Below, piece after piece: positions 35,403-46,887 of a stretch of DNA of 64,000 bases (its first letter is position 1; every line of letters starts with the position of its first letter). The position numbers and the translations under genes were made by a program. Source of the DNA: Erythrophleum ivorense (lineage: Eukaryota; Streptophyta; Magnoliopsida; Fabales; Fabaceae); NCBI GenBank assembly GCA_026724425.1, contig JAIUCV010000019.1, positions 14,396,827 to 14,460,826 on the forward strand, written 5' to 3'. Below the pieces are notes generated by a model that was not told where the DNA came from, did no database searches, and saw nothing but the letters and a program-made list of their open reading frames with translations.

Positions 35403-38224
35403 AATAAATTTCGTGCTCAAAATTTGGGGTACAATTTCTCTTACTCTTTTTTTTTCTGGCTAACTACCATTTTCTTGCCCTTCTTCCTAGCTCTATATGC
35501 TTTCTCAGCGATTTCATTCTTTTAAATTTTCTTTTAACTAGGGAATTTTTTATTGGTAGTTATTAATAAGGGCTCTATTGCTATAAAATGCTAGCTAGTT
35601 TTTTCTCATAAGGGAAAGCAATTTCTGACTTTGGAAGCCTATCCTGGGAGAGCATACTAATCATGTCGTGTTAATGTTAACCCATTCATAAGATTAATGT
35701 TTCTTTTAGTGAACTCATTTACACATCTCGGGAGGTAACTTATTTCATATTGCGTCTCCCGTATCCTCTCTGAATGGCTTCTCATAACATCTCATCATCT
35801 TTTCTAATCATTAGAGCCATTAGAGGCTTTTGTCTGTCTGCTTATTTACATGTTCCGTCCACTGTTTATCTCTGCGTTCTTTCTTACTAGCTCATCCCAT
35901 GATTACAATTCACATTTTTTGTCACAGGCCTCATATCTCAATTACTTACTGAGATTACAACTCCTTTAAGGAGTTTCTGCTTTTTTGATCCTAATTTCTC
36001 TATTTACTACTACATCTGTCTTTTTAGGCCTGGACTTTCTCTCATTCTCTTTGCTCACTTATAGTAGCATTTTATAGTTCCTCATTTCAATACTGATAGG
36101 CCTAACATGTGTGTCTTATACTGGCACTAAAGAGTGACTACCACTGACTACTGTTGAGCTCTGGTGGGATGCTAGCTATTCTCACAATTTACTCATTGGA
36201 GACAAACCGTACCACTTACCTCATTTAAAATTGCACTTAACCCCTTTCTAAATACATAGGCTAATATGTGGAAGATCTCTCTATCTCTCAATTAGGGCTA
36301 CTGTCTACTAGGTAGTGGTTCATTTGGCTCTAACTTTGGAAAGCTAATTTCTTACTTTCCTCATCCCATGCACTATGCTCATCTCTAGAGAGATCTAGTT
36401 AGTGGTCTAACTGTCTGAGTAAAGCCTTCATATCTCTATGGTAACAGTCTATTAGACACAGGAGATCTTTAGTCTTTGAGACAAAGGCTAGCTAAAACTA
36501 TACTGGTCTCTGAGACTAACTATTCTGTAAAAACTATCTTAGGCCGTCATCTCACCAAAGAACTATCATGTTGTGACAATGACTCTTTATAACTCTGTGG
36601 GATCTACTGTGACCCCTGGGTCTACTGCGACCTCTCAGAGCCCTGCTAGGGTTTGCTACAACCTGCTGTGATATGGTAGGATCTACTGCAATCCACCTCT
36701 AGGAGACATCAAAGCCTAAGATCACTGTATCTGACAGTGAAATACATACTCACTAAGTCCAGTAACTATCGCCCATAATAGCTGAGGCTAAATTCAGAAG
36801 TACATCATGCTCTTCATGCGAAGTGGGTTCTATGTAATCTGATTCTCTAAGATCCTATCATACTAATACTAGGGAGCATTTTAATTTTCACTCATTGCTC
36901 CTCACAGGATCCTCAGATTCTCACTTCAACCCTTTTTTTTAAACTTAGGCTTTCTTTCCTTACTCTATTGACTTGCTTACTTTATATATACTCATTCTAG
37001 CCCTCTTCTCATATCCTGTAGTTTCTAACTATGCCTACATTCTGCTTTTAAGTGCTTCGACACTAGGGCATCTCACACATTGAGTGTGGTTAACATCTCT
37101 GGTAGGAGGGAGGCTATACACTGGTCCCTATTCATTTCATTACATATACTATAAGGGACTCAGGCTATGCATACTGAATCTGAACATTTTCTACTGGAGA
37201 TTCCTTTCTGCATGCTTTTCTCATTATTTTGATATTACTGGAATCCTTTTACCTTTCTTTTTGACTTATCCCGTTATCTAGCTAACTAGGATACCTTTCG
37301 ATTATCGAGATACTTTGATGATTGATACCATCGTTTGCTATGTACTCAAGTCACATTACTACTGGGTCGGCTAGACCTAATATCATGTAACCATTGTTGC
37401 AAGTAAACCATAACATCAAACACTAATACACAAGGGCCTCATGACTGAGCTCAAAGCCACTATCGCTTATATATTACAAGTTTCCCAATAATCTAAAACA
37501 TTCCTCTCTTACTTTTCTCTATCTGCCTTATTCTCATAGAGTGGTCAGGGAAAGTAGGATTCTTCCTCTACTACATCCCAAGATTTCTCTGTATTGCTTG
37601 GCTATTTTTACTTTAGGGGCTATCATGCTAAAAGGGCATCTATGCCAAGGACAGATGTGACTTTTTAAGTATTCAAACACATTAACTGAATATCTATTCT
37701 CAATCTAATATCTCCTCGGCTTGAACACTGTCATATCTTCTCCTTCTACCTTTCTTATCATCTTACTTAGGTAAAAAGATGTTTTACTACTGGCTGTTTC
37801 TATTACCAGTTCAGAATTTTCTATGCTAAGAGCACTTACATTTTTTAAGGGTACCTCCACTTATTTACTCTTTGCAACATCAAAGGGGTCTATTTTTTGC
37901 TCATACTTTTACTCTGCTCTTAGCTAGATCATCCCTTGGTAAGAAGGATTCTTTTTCATATAATCCTAGGAATTTCATTCTATGGCGCTCTCAGCTTACG
38001 CTTTTTCTCTACATAAAACAAGGCTCGCCTTCTTAGGCGATCTCTAGTTCCCTCGAGCTTCCCTAAGGGTACCAAGGCATTAAATATCTGTCTCAACTTA
38101 TTTTTATGTTCGGATCAGAGCTAGGCTTTCTCTCTGTTCAACCTTTTTAGCCTTACCCCCAGGAGTACAATATACTATTTTTAGGGTTTTGCTAACCCAA
38201 TCTGGAACATATACTCTTAATGTC

Positions 38225-40601
38225 TGATAAATGCTATTTTTATATCTTCCTTTCCTCCTAACTTAGGCATTTTAATAATAAAATATGGGTTTAAGACTTT
38301 AATTAGATAAGATTTTATTTTAGAAGCCATTTCTATATTATAGGAATTTATTTGCAAAATTTTGGAATTTTAATGCATAAATCTCTTTAAAAGATTTTGT
38401 GAATTTTCCTCTTGAATTGTTCTTTCTTGTTATGCAGATTTTCAATGGACAAATGATGTTTGAATAAAAATGTGAGTTAAAGGGAAGAAGGAAAGAGAGG
38501 CTTGAGATTGGGTTCCTTTTTATGAGAAGGCAAGGCAAGAAACAAACTCAAAACAGAGGAGAAGAATACATGCAGAATCTTCACGTAGAAGCCACGGGTT
38601 TAGAGCTTGGATACAAAGACACACACATGCAGAACAGTAAAGCAGCTTCACAAGCACACTTCCACGTCTCATATTCCATGTAACATACATGCACAGTGGC
38701 AACTCATTCCACATGAGCAAAGAGCAAATGAAGAAGGCAACCTCTATTTGAAGAACACATAGAGCAAAACGTAGAAGAAGCTTCGACCTTGGCTAAAGAA
38801 AAGCCACAAGTAACATGAAGCAACAGCTGGCAGCAAAGGAGCATGTGTTTGATGAGGGAGAGACTACGGTTTGAAGGAATGAAGAAGGCAAAGCTACTGT
38901 TTTGGCGTGCAAAATGTGTGAAGAAAAATACTTCAAAGAAGCCTCTGTTTTGGAGAGCTGCATGAAGAGAACATACTTGAGCAGAATAGCCATGAATATC
39001 ATGAAGACGCTGGAATGTTTGGAAGCTCCAGAACATGCAGAAGCTGAGCAGAAGACGTGGAAGAACAACGTAGGAAACGTGACGTGGGAAAGCTGCAGAA
39101 TAACAAAGAAGAAGAAGATGCATGAATGCAGAATCTTTATGTGGAAACAAATACTAAACGAGCTAAACGAGCTGAACAACACTGGACTGGGCAGAGGGGT
39201 GAGACGCACGAAGAAGCTTGCATGAGCTGAAATAATGAGCTAAAGAACACGTGATTAATAAAGCTTGAGAGCTGGAGAACATGCAACAGAAGCGAGAGGA
39301 AGAAACCACGTGAAAAACTAATGAGGAGCACATAAGGAATTCACATGGAAGATGATTATTATATTCACAATGGGGCCCACCTTATATACAAACATGAAGA
39401 AGCTACGGGCAATTAGCTGGGCAAGAAGCTTTCCACGTGAAAATGAATTAAGAGGTAGCACGCGATTCATTAGAGAATTAAAATACACTCGGGCAGAATA
39501 ATTATTCAACACGCCTCTGATCCATTCGCACATCCAGCACACTCACGTCTCTACAAGTTGTCACGTCTCCATATTTTCGAAACCTCTTGCCTATTTAAAG
39601 AGACACCACTCCATCGTCCAGGACACACCATTCATCCATCCCTTCAACCATTCATTCATTCATTCCACCCATTCCAACCCATTCTTCTATTCCACATCCA
39701 CCACGCCTTTACCCATCCCATTCTCCATTCCATCTTCCATCTACATCCCATGAAGTTCTAATCCATCTTGAGGCTAGCTAGAAAGAAGACCTTGGTGCAA
39801 GCTTGAATCCATCGAGAAAATTCAAAATTTTGGCTAAGACTTCTCTATTTTTCCTACACTTTTTCTCTTTCATTTATTGTCTTGGTTAAGTTGTATTTGA
39901 TAGGGAATTTGTGTAATTGTAATTAGTGGCTGGTTAGACAATAATTAAGGAACCTTTTTGTTGATTAATTGATATGATTAATTTCAATATTATCTGAATT
40001 CCCATGTGTGCTTCGAAGGTGTTCGATAAAATACATGAGTGAGATTATGTGCTTGAATATTTAATTTAAGGATTCCTTAATGTTTAGTTGGTTAAATAAA
40101 TATTTAGGATGATTCAGAGGCTAATCAATGAGTTAACCAATCAAATTGAGTGTTCAAGATCTTAAAAACAAGATTTAACAGTTTAATGCGGGATTGAGGT
40201 CTCAATTCAATGTTAGATCGTTAATTTCTTGATTCTTGCGTGGTAACTCAAGATAATTTGTTATGAACACAATTAGGGACTCTTAGGCCAGAATTAATCA
40301 TAATTAGATTAGGATAAGGATAGTGGATACCAAGGGACGAATCCAAAGCTAGTCACAAGCCTATCTTTCACCCATAATTCACCCAATTAGATAGAATTAG
40401 GAATTTTAATTCAATTTAGTGTTAGGTTAGTTTAATTTAATCAAAACCCCCTTAGTTTAGGAATTTTTAGAGTCTTTTAATATTTGGAAAACTCAATTAG
40501 GCATTGAACTCTAATTCCAAAGGAGATGACCTAGGTTGTGCTATTAGCTACATATTTTATCAACCTAGTTTTATTTTGAGGGTTGTACGACAAGCCACTC
40601 A
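38225..40601 (+). repeat. B element 5' LTR
   Basis: This is 2377 bp. It differs from the 3' LTR by scattered substitutions and by an extra 9-bp repeat unit (GAGCTAAAC, near 39160). It contains CACGTG boxes at 39248, 39307 and 39434, and CACGCG where the 3' LTR has a fourth. A TATA-like CTATTTAAAG is at 39591..39600, followed by a C/T-rich leader with ATTC repeats. Antisense ORFs at 38520..39209 are incidental. Confidence 0.92.
39591..39600 (+). promoter_or_regulatory. TATA-like box of B 5' LTR
   Basis: CTATTTAAAG is preceded within 350 bases by three G-box CACGTG sites. The same arrangement occurs at 45877..45886 in the 3' LTR and, with a different TATA, at 215..226. It is the likely promoter of element B. 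Confidence 0.55.
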
Positions 40602-40606
40602 AAATT

Positions 40607-40624
40607 TGGCGCCGTTGCCGGGGA
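40607..40624 (+). promoter_or_regulatory. Primer binding site, Asp tRNA type
   Basis: TGGCGCCGTTGCCGGGGA lies 5 bases after the 5' LTR. This is the primer site typical of plant Athila and Tat (Ogre, Retand) elements. Confidence 0.93.
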
Positions 40625-41128
40625 ATTGGATTCTCAATTGTTTGAGAAAGTTTTATAAGTGTTTTAGCTCTATTTTTGTTCTATTTTGGTTTAATTTTTG
40701 TTCTGTTTTGAACTTGGAATTGACTAATTTCGGTGTTACGCATCAAGTGTCCTGCTTGTTGAAATTTTTGTTTGAAGCACCCAGAAAATTCTCAAACTTC
40801 GTTTTCCAAGGTTTTTGGGTGTTTTAAGCAAAAGTAATAGAAAAGCTATTAGGTGCACCATTTTTTGGCCAAATTCCAACGTTTAAGGCACTTTGTCGAA
40901 TTTTTTAGTATTTTCTCGAATTTTTTAGGAATTTTTCAATTTTTCCAGATTTAATTTCTTTATTTTTTTGAATTTATTTTGCATCATTAACCTCTGTTTA
41001 GGAATGTTTTTGATAGTTAAGTAAGTCTTAGTTTCATTGAAATTTTATTTTCTTAAATTAGAATTAATTTTAGTTAAAATTTGTTAGTGAATTATTTTTG
41101 TGTTGAAATTGATCGTACTTCTCATTTT
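40625..41128 (+). other. B element leader, no gene seen
   Basis: This T-rich leader separates the primer site from the first ORF. It holds TTTT-rich runs and repeated AATTTTTTAG words near 40895..40935. I see no convincing coding region here. Confidence 0.5.
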
Positions 41129-41533
41129 ATGGATCCATATTATTATTCTAATCAAGGTGTCTATGATTCTTGTGCAGAGTATAGGATTTCTCAGAAGTTG
41201 GATGATGCCATGTTAATGCTTCAAGATCTTCTTGAAAGACAATTACAAAGCCAACAATACCAACAAGTCCAACAACCATGCTACCAACCATACCACACCT
41301 TCCATAGCCAAGAGCCAGAGTATGAAACTTACAATTATCATAAGGGGTATATGCAACAAGAGGTCCAAAGGGAACCAAGTTGGGAAGAGCAGCTAATGGA
41401 AGCTTGTATTATTCAAAACCAACAATTGGAGCAAATGGTCCAACGGGGAACTAAATGGTTGCAACTCCAAGACCAGCAATTGGCTGATAACCTCATGAAA
41501 ATTTCAAATGAATCAATCGACTTCAAGTGCTAA
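41129..41533 (+). CDS. Small Gln-rich, possibly gag-derived protein of element B
   Basis: The start is at MDPYYYSNQG (41129); the frame stays open to an ATG at 41081, but its 16 extra residues look like leader. The protein has about 134 residues and is rich in Gln and Tyr. A heptad-like stretch (KLDDAMLMLQDLLERQLQSQQ) is followed by PSWEEQLMEACIIQNQQLEQMVQ and LQDQQLADNLM, which suggest coiled coils. The pattern of aromatic start plus Glu/Gln helices recalls the short gag-like products of non-autonomous Athila/Tat relatives, but I see no zinc knuckle or full gag domain. It overlaps the next ORF by 26 bases in another frame. The two could be joined by frameshifting or could be one ancestral gene split by an indel. 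Confidence 0.55.
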   Translation: MDPYYYSNQGVYDSCAEYRISQKLDDAMLMLQDLLERQLQSQQYQQVQQPCYQPYHTFHSQEPEYETYNYHKGYMQQEVQREPSWEEQLMEACIIQNQQLEQMVQRGTKWLQLQDQQLADNLMKISNESIDFKC

Positions 41534-43007
41534 TGAATCAATTGAAGAGAAAATTAGAAGGGAAGTTATAGAGGAGGAAGAGTCCTATTCATCGGGTAAT
41601 ATCCTTCTATATTCTAATACTTTGCAATTGGTTGAAACTGAATCTAGTTTGCTTGATAGCACTATGACTACTGATGCGTATAATGTTGTTGATTCTAAAT
41701 TGCATGATGAGGAAGTTGATGAGGAAATTATTGTTGAATCTCCTGAATTGATTGATTGTGGTAACTCATTGAGCAAAATTGACACATTTGTTGATGTTCA
41801 TGATTCATTGTGTACTGATGCACTTGGAATTTCTACTCCTAGCTGTGATTGTAGTTATGAATTCATGTCTGAATCTATTAATGATGAATCTATTGAGTCT
41901 AGGGTAGTAGATAAGTGTGGGGGTGACCTAGAATATAATGATCATTCTGTTCCTGGTGTGGAATTGGTTAATAAGTCTGTTGATGATGCATCTACTGAGT
42001 TTAGGGATAGCATACCATCTGGATCATGTGATATAAATGATTTAAATGATTCTCTTGATTGTGTGTATGCTGGACCCACTATATATGATAGATGCTCTCA
42101 AATTAATGCTTTCATTGAGACTAGTGAGTTCCTCACATATTCTAATCAACATGATTCCTCACTAGCCTATGATGGTATGACTAATGAAACAATGAAAGTA
42201 GCATGTGATAATATAGACAATGAAATTGTTGAGCAGCTTCTTGTTGATAATTCAGACCCAACTCTTGAATGCTTATGTGATGATATGCATACATGTCCTG
42301 TGTGTGCTGAGATTAATGAATTTCTGGAGTCTGATAATCCTGTTGAATCCATAGAGTCCTTTGCTTGCACTAAAACTGTTAATGAGACTGATTCTCCTGA
42401 TCACACCAGTATTGATGAGGGCATGCATAGTGATACTACTGATATTGAAAATTTGATTGATCCTTGTGCTGTTATTGATACTAGTGAGACACTAAATTTT
42501 GTTATTGACCATTGTTTAGAATCTTGTGAGCCTACTGATATCTCTTTGGTCAGGGAAGATACTATTTCTCTTGTTGAGAGTCTTGAACAAATTCTTGAAA
42601 TTGGTGAAGTAATTTCCAACAAGCCACTTACTCTCCAAACTGAGAAAAAGCAACTAACAGACACCTTGAACGCAAAGGACTGTGAGAAGTTACAATTAAA
42701 TTTTTTTTTTGATGCAGTGACTCTTACTGATGGGAGTCCAGTAGATTTTATTGGCTTTGATAGATTTTTAGAAAGTTTTGATTTTAAATTTTCTTTCTTT
42801 GGTTTTAAATGTCTTAAATTTGATTTCTCTTCTTTTCTTGCTCCTGAAATTGCTGAATCTGACTTCCCGAAACTACTGATGGTTGAGGAAGTCCATGAGT
42901 CATCACTACATGATCAATCCAAATGTTTTAAAGTAGTGAAACTTAAATTTCTTGAATTGAGGAGGAATAAAGTAGTTTTAATTTTATTTTTTGATACATA
43001 TGATTAG
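41508..43007 (+). CDS. Acidic 499-residue protein of element B, function unknown
   Basis: This ORF is 499 codons long, uninterrupted and highly acidic, rich in Asp, Glu, Ser, Thr and Ile. It begins MNQSTSSANESIEEK. Imperfect repeats are visible: DRCSQINAFIETSEFL and CPVCAEINEFLESDNP share a Cys-x-x-Ile-Asn-x-Phe-x-Glu pattern, and DESIES-type words recur. The last ~90 residues turn hydrophobic and basic (FFGFKCLKFDFSS, KVVKLKFLELRRNKVVLILFF). I recognise no catalytic motif, zinc knuckle, transmembrane series or signal peptide, and it is not gag, protease, RT or integrase. A run of T bases near 42700 lies inside it without breaking the frame. An open frame this long in decayed surroundings suggests past selection. 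The start is uncertain because of the overlap with the previous ORF. Confidence 0.65.
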   Translation: MNQSTSSANESIEEKIRREVIEEEESYSSGNILLYSNTLQLVETESSLLDSTMTTDAYNVVDSKLHDEEVDEEIIVESPELIDCGNSLSKIDTFVDVHDSLCTDALGISTPSCDCSYEFMSESINDESIESRVVDKCGGDLEYNDHSVPGVELVNKSVDDASTEFRDSIPSGSCDINDLNDSLDCVYAGPTIYDRCSQINAFIETSEFLTYSNQHDSSLAYDGMTNETMKVACDNIDNEIVEQLLVDNSDPTLECLCDDMHTCPVCAEINEFLESDNPVESIESFACTKTVNETDSPDHTSIDEGMHSDTTDIENLIDPCAVIDTSETLNFVIDHCLESCEPTDISLVREDTISLVESLEQILEIGEVISNKPLTLQTEKKQLTDTLNAKDCEKLQLNFFFDAVTLTDGSPVDFIGFDRFLESFDFKFSFFGFKCLKFDFSSFLAPEIAESDFPKLLMVEEVHESSLHDQSKCFKVVKLKFLELRRNKVVLILFFDTYD

Positions 43008-44500
43008 TTAGTATTTAATATAGTTCTATTTAGTTAGGATGTAGTTTTTTTTTTCTTTTTTTTTTGCATTACAGTTTGTCTTTATTTTGTAGGTAATAAA
43101 AGGTTGCTAACCAGCTACATGGAAATCTAAGCCTACCTTAAGATCTTTGATTCAAGCATCCGGTTGTATTCTCTCCTTTCACTCTCTTTATATTGTGCTG
43201 TTTGTCTATTGACCAGATTATGTGCTGGCATTGAGGACAATGCAATATTTAAGTGTGAGGGGGAGAGTTATTTCATTCTATTCTATCTTGTCCTTGTAAA
43301 AAAAAAATTTAGAAAAAGATTTTTAAAAATAGCATGATTTTTTCAAATTTTCTACAAAAGTTGCAAGTAGAGATGATTATGGCTTGGATTCACTTAGACA
43401 TGATAAGTAATAAATCTTGTGTCTTGATTCAAGTGAAGTGGCAATGAATTTGATTTCAATGAATTATTTGATAGCCATTAGCAGGTGAGGATTTGAGCCT
43501 TAATTGTTCAATTCTAGTGTGTATTCACCTATCACTGTTTTCACTCTAGAACTTGTCTTGATTCTTTGTTGAGACTACATCTGCATGTGCATGCGTGAAA
43601 ATGATAAGGCATTCCTTTCTTTTTGTAGCTACATAGCCAAAAAGCCAACCTACATGCATTTTATCCATTGTTTAGCCACTTTGAACCTTGATTTCATTTT
43701 CTTATTGAACCATAGCCATTCAATATGTTTCCCACCTTGTTTTAGGACTCCTTAGGGATTTTAAGGAGCATTACATCTAATTGGGATGAGAGAATGTATG
43801 TCTTACATTAAGTTAGGCCATTGTTATTCAAAGTTGAGGAAATTGAAAAAAAAAATTGCAAAAGAAAAAAAAAGAGATGGAAAAGCAAAAAGAAAGCGAT
43901 TGAAAAAAAAAAGCAAAAAAAAAAAAAAGAAAGGAAAAGGAAGAAAAGAAAATCAAAAGAGGGAAGTCTTACAAATTGAGTTTATAGTTGCCTATACTTG
44001 TTGGAAATAAGGCCTTCAATGCACACTCTTCCTTATCCTAAGTCTCATTTTATTGCTCTTGAGATCTTTAAGGTATTCCATTTGTCATTTTTTCCCTCTT
44101 ATTTTGTGTCCACTTATTTCATCTCCTTAACCCCATTACAACCTGAATAAAGTCCTCTTGATTTGTGCTTTGCATTTGGCATGGGTGGTGGAGACTTAGA
44201 AGCTTGACAAGCTTATGGTAGTGAGGTTTTGATAGGTGGAACTTGAGTGATACACATACCTTGACCATTTGAGAGTTGAGAGTAAATATTAATCCATGTG
44301 AGAGGCTATGCATTTTGATTCATTCTTTTCAAATGAAATTGCCATGGAACTTAATTCTTGATGCAAGTAAAGTTATCTTAGATTGTTAAAGTGTTGAAGA
44401 GTCTTAATCATTCCTTAACTTGTGATTTTTCACTTTCATTTTCCCACTTGTCATTCCATTAGTCTTCCTTTGACATTGAGCTTTGCCCAGGAGTGCAAAG
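43008..44500 (+). other. B element 3' untranslated region
   Basis: About 1.5 kb without a real gene. A polypurine-like TTTAAGTGTGAGGGGGAGA lies at 43249..43267, some 1.25 kb before the true tract. An A-rich low-complexity block at about 43845..43965 produces a Lys-rich ORF (43786..44010) that I do not accept. Such A-rich blocks before the 3' end are common in Athila/Tat relatives. Confidence 0.6.
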
Positions 44501-44519
44501 GTTTAAGTGTGGGGGAATT
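44501..44519 (+). promoter_or_regulatory. Polypurine tract of element B
   Basis: GTTTAAGTGTGGGGGAATT adjoins the 3' LTR start TGATAAATGC. It resembles the second purine tract at 43249..43267. Confidence 0.85.
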
Positions 44520-46887
44520 TGATAAATGCTATTTTTATATCTTCCTTTCCTCCTAACTTAGGCATTTTAATAATAAAATATGGGTTTAAGACTTTAATTA
44601 GATAAGATTTTGTTTTAGAAGCCATTTCTATATTTTAGGAATTTATTTGCAAAATTTTAGAATTTTAATGCATAAATCTCTTTAAAAGATTTTGTGAATT
44701 TTCCTCTTGAATTGTTCTTACTTGTTGTGCAGATTTTCAATGGACAAATGATGTTTGAATAAAAATGTGAGTTAGAGGGAAGAAGGAAAGAGAGGCTTGA
44801 GATTGGGTTCCTTTTTATGAGAAGGCAAGGCAAGAAATAAACTCAAAACAGAGGAGAAGAATACATGCAGAATCTTCACGTAGAAGCCACGGGTTTAGAG
44901 CTTGGATACAAAGACACACACATGCAGAACAGTAAAGTAGCTTCACAAGCACACTTCCATGTCTCATATTCCACGTAATATACATGCACAGTGGCAACTC
45001 ATTCCACATGAGCAAAAAGCAAATGAAGAAGGCAGCCTCTATTTGAAGAACACATAAAGCAAAGCATAGAAGAAGCTTCGACCTTGGCTGAAGAAAAGCC
45101 ACAAGCAACATGAAGCGAGAGCTGGCAGCAAAGGAGCATGTGTTTGATGAGTAAGAGACTACAGTTTGAAGGAATGAAGAAGGCAAAGCTACTATTTTGG
45201 CGTGCAAAATGTGTGAAGAAAAATACTTCAAAGAAGCCTCTGTTTTAGAGAGCTGCATGAAGAGAACATACTTGAGCAAAATAGCCATGAATATCATGAA
45301 GATGCTGGAATGTTTGGAAGCTCTAAAACATGCAGAAGTTAAGCAGAAGACGTGGAAGAACAACGTAGGAAACGTGACGTGGGAAAGCTGCAGAATAACG
45401 AAGAAGAAGAAGATGCATGAATGCAGAATCTTTACATGGAAACAAATGCTGAACGAGCTGAACAATGCTGGACTGGGCAGAGGGGTGAGACGCACGAAGA
45501 AGCTTGCACGAGCTGAAATAATAAGCTAAAGAACACGTGATTAATAAAGCTTAAGAGCTGGAGAACATGCAACAGAAGCGAGAGGAAGAAACCACGTGAA
45601 AAACTAATGAGGAGCACATAAGGAATTCACATGGAAGATGATTATTATATTCACAATGGGGCCCACCTTATATACAAACATGAAGAAGCTACGGGCAATT
45701 AGCTGGGCAAGAAGCTTTCCACGTGAAAATGAATTAAGAGGTATCACGTGATTCATTAGAGAATTAAAATACACTCGGGCAGAATCATTATTCAACACGC
45801 CTCTGATCCATTTGCACATCCAGCATACTCACGTCTCTACAAGTTGTCACGTCTCCATATTTTCGAAACCTCTTGCCTATTTAAAGAGACACCACTCCAT
45901 CGTCCAGGACACACCATTCATCCATCCCTTCAACCATTCATTCATTCATTCCACCCATTCCAACCCATTCTTCTATTCCACATCCACCACGCCTTTACCC
46001 ATCCCATTCTCCATTCCATCTTCCATCTACATCCCATGAAGTTCTAATCTATCTTGAGGCTAGCTAGGAAGAAGACCTTGGTGCAAGCTTGAATCCATCG
46101 AGAAAATTTAAAATTTTGGCTAAGACTTCTCTATTTTTCCTACACTTTTTCTCTTTCATTTATTGTCTTGGTTAAGTTGTATTTGATAGGGAATTTGTGT
46201 AATTGTAATTAGTGGCTGGTTAGACAATAACTAGGGAACCTTTTTGTTGATTAATTGATTTGATTAATTTCAATATTATCTGAATTCCCATGTGTGCTTC
46301 GAAGGTGTTCGATAAAATACATGAGTGAGATTGTGTGCTTGAATATTTAATTTGAGGATTCCTTAATGTTTAGTTGGTTAACTAAATATTTAGGATGATT
46401 CAGAGGCTAATCAATGAGTTAATCAATCAAATTGAGTGTTCAAGATCTTAAAAACAAGATTTAACAGTTTAATACGGGATTGAGGTCTCAATTCAACGTT
46501 AGATCGTTAATTTCTTGATTCTTGCATGGTAACTCAAGATAATTTGTTATGAACACAATTAGGGACTCTTAGAACAGAATTAATCACAATTGGATTAGGA
46601 TAAGGATAGTGGATACCAAGGGACGAATCCAAAGCTAGTCACAAGCCTATCTTTCACCCATAATTCACCCAATTAGGTAGAATTAGGAATTTTAATTCAA
46701 TTTAGTGTTAGGTTAGTTTAATTCAATCAAAACCCCCTTAGTTTAGGAATTTTTAGAGTCTTTTAATATTTGGAAAACTCAATTAGATATTGAACTCCAA
46801 TTCCAAGGGAGATGACCTAGGTTGTGCCATTAGCTATATATTTTATCAACCTAGTTTTATTTTGAGGGTTGTACGATGAGCCACTCA
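44520..46887 (+). repeat. B element 3' LTR
   Basis: This is 2368 bp, with start TGATAAATGC and end CCACTCA. Four CACGTG boxes lie at 45534, 45593, 45720 and 45745, and the TATA-like CTATTTAAAG is at 45877..45886. The antisense ORF at 44815..45495 (226 codons) is Phe/Leu/Ser/Cys-rich. It is broken in the 5' LTR and is the mirror of a purine-rich plus strand, so I do not annotate it. Confidence 0.92.

Larger units (their letters stand above)
38225..46887 (+). mobile_element. B: full-length non-autonomous LTR retrotransposon, Asp-primed
   Basis: This 8663-bp element has LTRs at 38225..40601 and 44520..46887 (TGATAAATGC to CCACTCA) and a perfect duplication ATGTC at 38220..38224 and 46888..46892. 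The primer site is the Asp-tRNA type used by Athila and Tat elements, and the polypurine tract reads AAGTGTGGGGG. The 3.9-kb interior has two ORFs and no pol, so it must borrow enzymes from a partner element. It sits antisense inside the R6 interior. Confidence 0.92.

Noticed and set aside
35403..38224. Search for degraded pol in the R6 interior
   Set aside because: I read parts of the minus strand for RT, RNase H and integrase motifs and found none I could defend. A profile search could change this.
43786..44010. Lys-rich ORF of 74 codons
   Set aside because: It is produced by the A-rich low-complexity block of element B and shows no domain.
44815..45495. 226-codon minus-strand ORF in the B 3' LTR
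   Set aside because: It is Phe/Leu/Ser/Cys-rich, mirrors a purine-rich plus strand, and is broken into pieces in the 5' LTR (38520..39209). Nothing suggests selection.
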